Under the pieces are notes generated by a model. The model ran no database searches. It saw only the letters and a program-made list of their open reading frames with translations, and was not told the DNA's origin. Below are positions 12,316 to 17,885 of a stretch of DNA of 17,885 bases, in pieces. Each line of letters begins with the position of its first letter. Within the stretch, counting starts at the first letter, position 1. The stretch comes from Pseudomonadota bacterium (GTDB lineage: Bacteria > Pseudomonadota > Alphaproteobacteria > Caulobacterales > Caulobacteraceae), in assembly GCA_023434265.1 (NCBI GenBank), contig JAEYTA010000159.1:1-17885 (forward strand), in the 5' to 3' direction. The translations under genes were made by a program, and so were the position numbers.

Positions 12316-13941
12316 ATGACCGCTCGCTCCCAGGCCCTGGACATGCTTCGCGCCGTGGCCCGCAAGGATTCCGGCGGCCGCATCGCCCACCAGTTCGCCA
12401 CCGACCCCGGGCGGGTCGAGCGGATGGGAGTCGAGGCGGCCGGGCTGTACCTCGACCTGTCGAAGCAGGCGTGGAGCGCGGAAGGGTTCGAGGCGGCGGT
12501 GGATCTGGCCCGGGCCTGCGACGTCGAGGGCCGCCGCAACGCCCTGTTCGCCGGCGAGGCGGTGAACAACACCGAAGGGCGAGCGGTGCTGCACCCGGCC
12601 TTGCGCGCCGCAGACAACGCCGACTTCCGGGCGCTGGGGGAGCCCGTGTCGAAGGAGGTGGCGGAGACCCGGCGCGCCATGGCCCGCTTCGCCGCCGACG
12701 TCGGCTCCGGCGCCGAGACGGGGGGGACCAAGCAGCCGTTCCAGGCTATCGTCCACATCGGCATCGGCGGCTCCGATCTGGGCCCACGCCTGCTGTGGGA
12801 CGCGCTGCGGCCGCTCGAGCCGACCATCGATCTGCGCTTCGTCGCCAACATCGACCCGCGCGAAATGGCCGAGGCGCTGGCCGGGCTGGACCCGGAGACG
12901 ACCCTCGTCGTGGTCGTCTCCAAGACCTTCACGACGCAGGAGACGCTGGCCAACGCCGAGCTGGCCAAGGCCTGGCTGGAGGCGTCGCTGTCGCCGCGCC
13001 GGATGGCGCGGCATCTTGTGGGCGTGACCGCCGCGCCCGAGAAGGCCGAGGCCTTCGGCTGCGGCCGCACCTTCGGCTTCCGCGACTGGGTCGGCGGCCG
13101 CTATTCGCTGTGGTCGGCGGTGAGCCTGTCGGTCGCCGTGGCGCTGGGCTGGGACGTGTTCGAGCGCGTGCTGGACGGGGCCCGGGCCATGGACCAGCAT
13201 TTCCTCGAGGCGGATCTGGAGCGGAACGCGCCGGTGCTGCTGGCCCTCGCCCAGGTGTTCAACGTCGAGGGTCTGGGGCGGCATGCGCGGACGGTGGCGC
13301 CCTATGCGCACGGCCTGCGCCGCCTGCCGGCCTTCCTGCAGCAGCTGGAGATGGAGTCGAACGGCAAGCGGGTGAAGCGCGACGGATCCCCCGTCGACAC
13401 GGCGACCGGACCGATCGTGTTCGGCGAACCGGGCACCAACGGCCAGCACGCCTTCTTCCAGCAGATTCACCAGGGCCCCCAGGTCGTGCCCGCCGAATTC
13501 ATCGTGGTCGGCCATACGTCCGAGGCCGCGACCGACGCCCGCGAGGGCGACGCGCCTCTGTGGTCCAACGCCCTGGCCCAGGCGCAGGCCCTCATGGTCG
13601 GCAAGACCGAGGCCGAGGCCCGGGCCGAGATGCTGGCCGCGGGCATGGACGCGGTGGAGGCGGATCGGCTGGCCCCGCACCGGACCTTCCCGGGGAACAG
13701 GCCTTCGACGACGATCCTGATGGACGCCCTGACGCCGGAGGCCGTGGGCGCGCTGATCGCGCTCTACGAGCACAAGACCTTCGTCGAGGGCGTGATCCAG
13801 GACATCAACAGCTTCGATCAGTGGGGCGTGGAGCTGGGCAAGGTGCTGGCGAAGGCCATCCTGAAGGATGTCGAGGCCGGCGAGCCCTCCGCGGGGCTGG
13901 ACCCGTCGACCGCCGAGCTGATGAAACGGCTGATGGTCTAG
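12316..13941 (+). CDS. pgi: glucose-6-phosphate isomerase
   Basis: A 541-residue enzyme, normal length, interconverting glucose-6-phosphate and fructose-6-phosphate in the cytoplasm. Diagnostic motifs are VHIGIGGSDLGPRLL (about 151-165), the phosphate-binding VVVSKTFTTQET, GGRYSLWSAVSLSVA, the PGI signature GPIVFGEPGTNGQHAFFQ with catalytic Glu371, and DINSFDQWGVELGK ending in catalytic Lys509. The ring-opening His is probably H400 (VVGHTSEA), although that loop is about three residues longer than in E. coli and the alignment by eye is uncertain. The start has only a poor ribosome site (GCAGAG). Directly upstream is an operator-like palindrome, which may reflect sugar-dependent control. Confidence 0.97.
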   Translation: MTARSQALDMLRAVARKDSGGRIAHQFATDPGRVERMGVEAAGLYLDLSKQAWSAEGFEAAVDLARACDVEGRRNALFAGEAVNNTEGRAVLHPALRAADNADFRALGEPVSKEVAETRRAMARFAADVGSGAETGGTKQPFQAIVHIGIGGSDLGPRLLWDALRPLEPTIDLRFVANIDPREMAEALAGLDPETTLVVVVSKTFTTQETLANAELAKAWLEASLSPRRMARHLVGVTAAPEKAEAFGCGRTFGFRDWVGGRYSLWSAVSLSVAVALGWDVFERVLDGARAMDQHFLEADLERNAPVLLALAQVFNVEGLGRHARTVAPYAHGLRRLPAFLQQLEMESNGKRVKRDGSPVDTATGPIVFGEPGTNGQHAFFQQIHQGPQVVPAEFIVVGHTSEAATDAREGDAPLWSNALAQAQALMVGKTEAEARAEMLAAGMDAVEADRLAPHRTFPGNRPSTTILMDALTPEAVGALIALYEHKTFVEGVIQDINSFDQWGVELGKVLAKAILKDVEAGEPSAGLDPSTAELMKRLMV

Positions 13942-13942
13942 C

Positions 13943-13965
13943 GCCGGACGGCTCGTCCGTCCGGC
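13943..13965. terminator. hairpin between convergent pgi and esterase genes
   Basis: GCCGGACGG (13943-13951) and CCGTCCGGC (13957-13965) form a perfect 9-bp stem with a 5-nt loop right after the pgi stop. No T-run follows on either strand, so it is a GC-rich hairpin that may act as a bidirectional pause, RNA-stabilising or Rho-assisted terminator. Confidence 0.55.
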
Positions 13966-13990
13966 CGTCCCGCGCGGCGATCAGGTCGGC

Positions 13991-15124
13991 TCACAAGCCC
14001 GCGTACGCCGCCTCGATCAGCTTTACCGCCCGCGGGTCCCCGATCAGATGCCGCGACTGCCGCGTCATCACATAGCTGCCCGACAGCCGCCTTTCCGGGT
14101 CGGCGAAGGCGCAACTGCCGCCCCAGCCGTAGTGGCCGACGGTCTGCTCGCCCGGCCCGAAAATCCGCAGGCCCGCGTTGCGGGTCCACCCCGCGCTCCA
14201 GCCCATGACGAACGGCAGCACCCGGTCCTGCCCCCGGATGCGCTCGCTCAACGCCGCCGTCCGCGTCGCATCGGACAGCAGGGGACGGCCCTCGAATTCG
14301 CCCGTGGCCGCCACAGCCATGATCCGCGCCAGATCCCGGGCCGTGCCGTGCAGGTTGGCCGACGGAATCTCCGCCATCCGCCATTCGGTCGAGCCGCGCC
14401 CGCCCGGGGCCGAGCCCTTGTCGAGGAAGGCCGAGCGCTTGACCGCGTCGAGCTCGCCGAGGTCGGGCGCGGCGGTCGGCTTCTTCATCTGCGCCACCCG
14501 TCCGTGTTCGGACTCCGGCAAGCCGATCCACAGGTCCAGACCCGGAAAATCCTCGCGCAGGGCCGTTCCCATGCTGCGCCCGTCGACGAGGCGGAACAGC
14601 TCGCCGGCCAGGTAGCCGATGGTGATCGGGTGGTAGCCGCTCGCCGTCCCCGGGGCCCACATCGGCGCCTGGGCGCACAGCCGGCCAAGCACGGCCTCGC
14701 GATCGAACCAGATGGCCGGATCGACCGTCTCCGAAAAGCCCGGCAGCCCCGCCTGATGGCTCATCAGCTGGCCGACGGTGATCCCGTCCTTGCCCGCCTG
14801 CCCGAAGGCCGGCCAGTAGGCCGCCACCGGCCGCTCGTAGTCCAGCAGCCCGCGCTCGACGCAGCCGGCGATCAGCAGCGCCATCACCGCCTTGCCGGTC
14901 GAGAACACCGGCGTCAGCGTCTCCTCCGCATAGGGAACGGTGCGCGCCGCGTCGGCCCAGCCGCCGATCAGGTCGACCACGACCTCGCCCTCGACGCAGA
15001 CGCTGAATCGCGCCCCCTGCTCGTCCAGCCCCTCGGGCGCGTCCGTGAAGTTGGCGGCGAAGGCGTCCTTCACCGCGGCGAATTCGGGCGGGCAGACGCC
15101 GCGGATCTCGGGGAGGTCGGTCAT
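13991..15124 (-). CDS. class C beta-lactamase-fold serine hydrolase (EstB-like esterase)
   Basis: A 377-residue protein with the serine beta-lactamase/DD-peptidase fold. The catalytic S-x-x-K is S75-T-G-K78 (VFSTGKAV), the tyrosine motif is Y164 in SGYHPITIG (in place of YxN), and the third motif is H331 in GHYGWGGS (in place of KTG). LMSHQAGLPGF is typical of the family. The Y-H-x-x-T pattern and the lack of a signal peptide point to a cytoplasmic EstB-type esterase/transesterase rather than a true beta-lactamase. AGGAAG lies before the ATG. The upstream region has a 12-bp tandem repeat and a small palindrome. Confidence 0.88.
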   Translation of the reverse strand: MTDLPEIRGVCPPEFAAVKDAFAANFTDAPEGLDEQGARFSVCVEGEVVVDLIGGWADAARTVPYAEETLTPVFSTGKAVMALLIAGCVERGLLDYERPVAAYWPAFGQAGKDGITVGQLMSHQAGLPGFSETVDPAIWFDREAVLGRLCAQAPMWAPGTASGYHPITIGYLAGELFRLVDGRSMGTALREDFPGLDLWIGLPESEHGRVAQMKKPTAAPDLGELDAVKRSAFLDKGSAPGGRGSTEWRMAEIPSANLHGTARDLARIMAVAATGEFEGRPLLSDATRTAALSERIRGQDRVLPFVMGWSAGWTRNAGLRIFGPGEQTVGHYGWGGSCAFADPERRLSGSYVMTRQSRHLIGDPRAVKLIEAAYAGL

Positions 15125-15276
15125 GGCTTCCTGTTACCCAGCGGACCGGGGGACGTCGACCGTCGCCGCTCCCGGGCGCGCCGGAGTCGGAACCGGAGTC
15201 GGCGTCGGCGATTATCGCCCGACCGGTGCGGTGATCGCGGCGGCCATTTCAACAATCGCGCGTCGGGGCCGGTTCA
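15125..15276. promoter_or_regulatory. upstream region of the esterase gene with a short tandem repeat and palindrome
   Basis: CCGGAGTCGGAA-type 12-bp units repeat at 15181-15192 and 15193-15202 (second copy partial), placing two GAGTC sites (15184-15188, 15196-15200) exactly 12 bp apart. Next to them GGCGAT-T-ATCGCC (15207-15219) is a perfect 13-nt palindrome. It is probably the esterase promoter region, about 60-95 bp from that start; no clear -35/-10 was seen. Confidence 0.35.
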
Positions 15277-15381
15277 TTGTTGCGCTTTCTGAGGCTCCAC
15301 GGCCTGTTCCTGCTGGTGGTGGCGGAGCTGGTCTTCATCGCCGCCTGCCTCGGCTGGCTGGCCGTGCCGCTCTTCGACTAG
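15277..15381 (+). CDS. possible 34-aa hydrophobic membrane peptide
   Basis: A short frame with a TTG start reads LLRFLRLHGLFLL then VVAELVFIAACLGWLAVPLFD and a TAG stop. It has a basic N-terminus and one continuous membrane segment with a Trp-Leu-Ala-Val-Pro end, which is the usual look of small bacterial membrane proteins. GGGG lies 8 nt before the TTG at 15277; a second TTG at 15280 is possible. The region between the esterase and the M28 gene is otherwise unexplained, and the stop is 1 bp from the convergent M28 stop, as gene ends often are. There is no ATG or GTG start in frame after the previous stop (15232-15234), which lowers confidence. Confidence 0.35.
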   Translation: MLRFLRLHGLFLLVVAELVFIAACLGWLAVPLFD

Positions 15382-15382
15382 C

Positions 15383-17014
15383 CTACTCCCGCGCCGCCGC
15401 CGACGCTTGCCGCGCCGCCTCGAACTCCGCGCCTGCCTTCCACGCCGGCCATGCCTCGCTGTCGGCCATGTCGCGGCCGACGGCGTAGAGCAGGTCGACG
15501 TCCACCGCCGCCGCATCCATCGTCCACTCCGGCGCCCATTCGTCCGAGGGCTTGTGGTAGCGGTTGGCCACATAGTCGGCGCTGGCCGCGTTGTGACCGG
15601 TGAAGCCCGCGACCCCGAACAGGGCCGGCACGCCCATCTTCGCCAGCGGGAAATGGTCCGAGCGGTAGAAGCCGCCGGCGTGCGGCGCGGGATCGGGGAT
15701 CAGCCGCCGGCCGGCCTCGGCGGCGCGGCGTTCCAGCCACTGCTCGGTCTCGCTCTTGCCGGGGCCGATGACCACGATTTCGGGCGACACCTCCGTCCCC
15801 GGCAGCAGGCTGTCGATGTTGATGTTGGCCACCGTCGTCTCCAGCGGCCAGACCGGGTTGGCGGCATAGTATTCCGCGCCCAGCAGCCCCGCCTCCTCGG
15901 CGGTCCAGGCGGCGAACACCACCGACCGCTCGGGCGGCGCGCCTTCCTTGAACAGTCGCGCCAGTTCCAGCAGGGCGGCCACCCCCGTCGCGTTGTCCAC
16001 GGCCCCGTTGTAGATGTCGTCGCCATCCACCGGGGTGGCGCGGCCGTAGGCGTCCCAGTGCGCCCCGTACAGCACGGTTTCGTCCGGCCGCTCGGCCCCC
16101 GGCACGCGCGCCAGCACATTGCGGCTCTCGATGTTGGCGTGGGTCTGGCCGAAGTCGATCGACATCGTCACGCCCTCGAGCTCGACCGGCCGGAAGTCCT
16201 GCGATCGCGCCTGTTCGCGCAAGGTCCCGAGGTCCAGCCCCGCCGCGGCCAGCAGCCGCTCCGCCACGAGCCCCTGGATCCACCCCTGGGCGGGGACGCG
16301 CTCGGCGGCCCAGTTCTCGCGCACGATGTCGAAGTCGGGCGCCGTCGAGGAGCCCTCCAGCACCGACCAGCCGTAGCCGGCGCCCTCGTCGTCGTGGATG
16401 ACCAGCACGCCGGCCGCGCCCTGCTCGGCGGCCTCCTGGAATTTGTAGGTCCAGCGCCCGTAGAAGGTCATCGCCCGGCCGTCGAAGCGGCCCGCCACCG
16501 GGTGTCCCTCGGGGGCGTTGAAGTCGGGGTCGTTGACGATGACCAGCAGGATCTTGTCCTTCAGGTCCATGCCCTTGAAGTCGTCCCAGTCGCGCTCCGG
16601 CGCGTCGACGCCGTAGCCGGCGAAGACCACCGGGGCGTCGGTCACGGTGATCCGCTCGATCGGCCGGTCGCTCGCCACCAGCACCTCGGGCCCGCGCTCC
16701 AGCCGCATCTCGCCCTGCGGCGTGCGCGCGACGATGGTCGCCGGCCCGGACTGTTGGGTGCGGCTCAGCTGCGCCGTCTGCACCCATGCGCCGTCCGGCC
16801 CGCCGGGCTCCAGCCCCAGCGCCCGGAACTGCTCGACCAGATAGTCGACCGTCTTCTCCTCGCCCGGCGTGGCCACGCCGCGGCCCTCGAACGCGTCCGA
16901 GGCCAGCACCCGCGTGTGTTCGTTCAGCCGCGCCGGGTCGGCGCTCTGGGCCAGGGCAGGGGCGGCGACCAGCAGGGCGGCGGAGGCGAGGAGGGCGAGG
17001 CGGAACGGACGCAT
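15383..17014 (-). CDS. exported M28-family zinc aminopeptidase-like protein with PA domain
   Basis: A 543-residue secreted peptidase. The signal peptide is MRPFRLALLASAALLVAAPA, cleaved near LAQ. A protease-associated-type insert spans about residues 125-270. The M28 catalytic domain follows with the co-catalytic di-zinc set: H319 (GAHWDAYG), bridging D340 (NGAVDNATG), the general base/ligand pair E373-E374 (TAEEAGLLG), D401 (NINIDSLL) and H487 (NRYHKPSDEW). It probably removes N-terminal residues from peptides in the periplasm or outside. GAGAGACC before the ATG is the ribosome site. It lies 62 bp after the flavoprotein gene on the same strand. Confidence 0.92.
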   Translation of the reverse strand: MRPFRLALLASAALLVAAPALAQSADPARLNEHTRVLASDAFEGRGVATPGEEKTVDYLVEQFRALGLEPGGPDGAWVQTAQLSRTQQSGPATIVARTPQGEMRLERGPEVLVASDRPIERITVTDAPVVFAGYGVDAPERDWDDFKGMDLKDKILLVIVNDPDFNAPEGHPVAGRFDGRAMTFYGRWTYKFQEAAEQGAAGVLVIHDDEGAGYGWSVLEGSSTAPDFDIVRENWAAERVPAQGWIQGLVAERLLAAAGLDLGTLREQARSQDFRPVELEGVTMSIDFGQTHANIESRNVLARVPGAERPDETVLYGAHWDAYGRATPVDGDDIYNGAVDNATGVAALLELARLFKEGAPPERSVVFAAWTAEEAGLLGAEYYAANPVWPLETTVANINIDSLLPGTEVSPEIVVIGPGKSETEQWLERRAAEAGRRLIPDPAPHAGGFYRSDHFPLAKMGVPALFGVAGFTGHNAASADYVANRYHKPSDEWAPEWTMDAAAVDVDLLYAVGRDMADSEAWPAWKAGAEFEAARQASAAARE

Positions 17015-17065
17015 GGCGGTCTCTCTTCGGTCGGGGAGGGGCGCACCCTGACCCCGCGCCGCCGC

Positions 17066-17072
17066 CGAGTCG
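17066..17072. promoter_or_regulatory. GANTC site with GcrA-like context upstream of the M28 gene
   Basis: CGAGTCG fits YGAKTCG. It sits 52-58 bp before the M28 peptidase ATG in the gap after the flavoprotein gene. A single heptamer has weak weight. Confidence 0.2.
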
Positions 17073-17076
17073 AGCT

Positions 17077-17885
17077 TCACCGTTGCGTCAGCCAGTCCCG
17101 CGCCCCGTCGCCCGCGACCACGCCCGACGCGAAGCAGGCCTGCAGCAGGTAACCGCCGGTCGGCGCCTCCCAGTCGAGCATCTCGCCGGCGACGAACACC
17201 CCCGGCAGGGCCTTCAGCATCAGCCGGTCGTCGACCTGGTCCAGCCTCACCCCGCCGGCGGAGGAGATGGCTCGCGCCAGCCCCTGCGCCCCGGCCAGGC
17301 GCAGCCGCACCGCCTTGATCCGCTTCGCCAGCTTGTCGGCGCCGGTCGGGACCTCTCCCGGAATCTCGCGCAGCAGGCCGACCGCCGCCGGCGACAGGCC
17401 GGCCGCCTTCCTTAGCCAGTTCGTCACGCTGTCCTTGCCGCGGGGCCGCGCCAGCCGCGCCGCCAGCGCCGCCTCGTCGAGGTCGGGCCGCAGGTCGACG
17501 ACCAGCTCCGCCGCGCCGTCCCGCGCGATCGTCTCGCGCAGCGCCGCCGACAGGGCGTAGATCGCGCCGCCCTCCAGCCCGTAGCCGGCGATCATCGCCT
17601 CGCCGCGCGCCGTCCGCCCGCCGTGGCTGAGCGCCACCTTCTTCAGCGGCTGGCCCGCGAAGCGATCCGCGAACACCGGCGACCACGCCACGTCGAAGCC
17701 CATGTTCGACGGTCGCAGCGGAGCGATCCCGACTCCCGCCGCGGCCAGTTCGTCCGCCCACGAACCGTCGCCGCCCAGCCGCGGCCAGCTCGCGCCGCCG
17801 AGCGCCAGCACGACGGCGTCCGGCCGCTCGACGCGCGCCCCCTCCGGCGTGGCGAACACCCAGCCGCCGTCGCGGCGGCCGGTCC
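17077..17885 (-). CDS. HI0933/BaiN-type FAD-dependent oxidoreductase, C-terminal part (runs off the window end)
   Basis: About 269 C-terminal residues are visible; the N-terminal FAD-binding GxGxxG lies outside the window. The visible part contains the second dinucleotide-fold strand AVVLALGGASWPRLGGDGSW, then a middle domain, and the conserved C-terminal FAD-contact block SSAGGVRLDQVDDRLMLK, PGVFVAGEMLDWEAPTGGYL and LLQACFASGVVAGDGA. These are hallmarks of the HI0933-like flavoproteins (TIGR03862-type in alphaproteobacteria). The substrate is unknown for most members. It is upstream of the M28 peptidase on the same strand with a 62-bp gap. Confidence 0.9.
   Translation of the reverse strand, partial: TGRRDGGWVFATPEGARVERPDAVVLALGGASWPRLGGDGSWADELAAAGVGIAPLRPSNMGFDVAWSPVFADRFAGQPLKKVALSHGGRTARGEAMIAGYGLEGGAIYALSAALRETIARDGAAELVVDLRPDLDEAALAARLARPRGKDSVTNWLRKAAGLSPAAVGLLREIPGEVPTGADKLAKRIKAVRLRLAGAQGLARAISSAGGVRLDQVDDRLMLKALPGVFVAGEMLDWEAPTGGYLLQACFASGVVAGDGARDWLTQR

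Noticed and set aside
12265..13773. 502-residue minus-strand frame opposite pgi
   Set aside because: Shadow of a highly conserved enzyme gene; His/Arg/Gly-rich with no motif.
15407..17152. Long plus-strand frame opposite the M28 peptidase
   Set aside because: It is a shadow: no recognisable motif, while the minus strand has signal peptide, ribosome site and full zinc ligand set.

Overview
The window looks like a chromosomal segment of a high-GC alphaproteobacterium, most likely Caulobacteraceae (Brevundimonas- or Caulobacter-like). This rests on very high GC3, the gene families present, GANTC (CcrM-type) sites in several promoters, and exact matches to the alphaproteobacterial EcfG/SigT general stress response promoter (GGAAC-N16/17-CGTT). 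I see no rRNA, tRNA, insertion sequence, prophage, CRISPR array or attachment site. The window is housekeeping and envelope DNA, and both ends cut through a gene.

Layout: (1) 1-1035, minus: N-terminal part of a YdbH/AsmA-like envelope protein, then a ~400 bp divergent regulatory region, then an exported M23 (LytM) endopeptidase and an exported alpha/beta hydrolase on the plus strand. (2) 3753-5041, minus: a two-gene aromatic-acid ring-cleavage operon, a fumarylacetoacetate hydrolase-family enzyme followed by a zeta-class GST isomerase (maiA-like), with an ATGA overlap. (3) 5095-6267, plus: DUF883 (YqjD/ElaB-like), a YqjE-like membrane protein, and a 54-aa DUF1328 membrane peptide, closed by a clear intrinsic terminator. 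(4) 6267-8485, minus: a metallophosphoesterase coupled to a diacylglycerol-kinase-family lipid kinase, and upstream of them an Ala-rich single-TM protein. (5) 8644-9506, plus: a glycine-zipper lipoprotein and an OmpA-like lipoprotein. (6) 9584-13941: DsbD/ScsB-like thiol reductase, a convergent exported unknown protein, and glucose-6-phosphate isomerase. (7) 13991-17885, mainly minus: class C beta-lactamase-fold esterase, a possible 34-aa membrane peptide on the plus strand, an M28 aminopeptidase-like protein, and the C-terminal part of an HI0933-type flavoprotein.

The strongest non-obvious signal is regulatory. Within 3.5 kb (5095-8605) four intergenic regions carry exact EcfG-type promoters, facing the DUF883/YqjE pair, the DUF1328 gene, the lipid kinase/phosphoesterase pair and the glycine-zipper/OmpA lipoprotein pair. 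By a rough base-composition estimate far fewer than one such match is expected by chance in all the intergenic DNA here. I infer a clustered general-stress-response envelope module: membrane-tethered coiled-coil protein, small membrane proteins, lipid kinase and outer-membrane lipoproteins. The kinase promoter lies so close to its start codon that the mRNA would be leaderless or nearly so.
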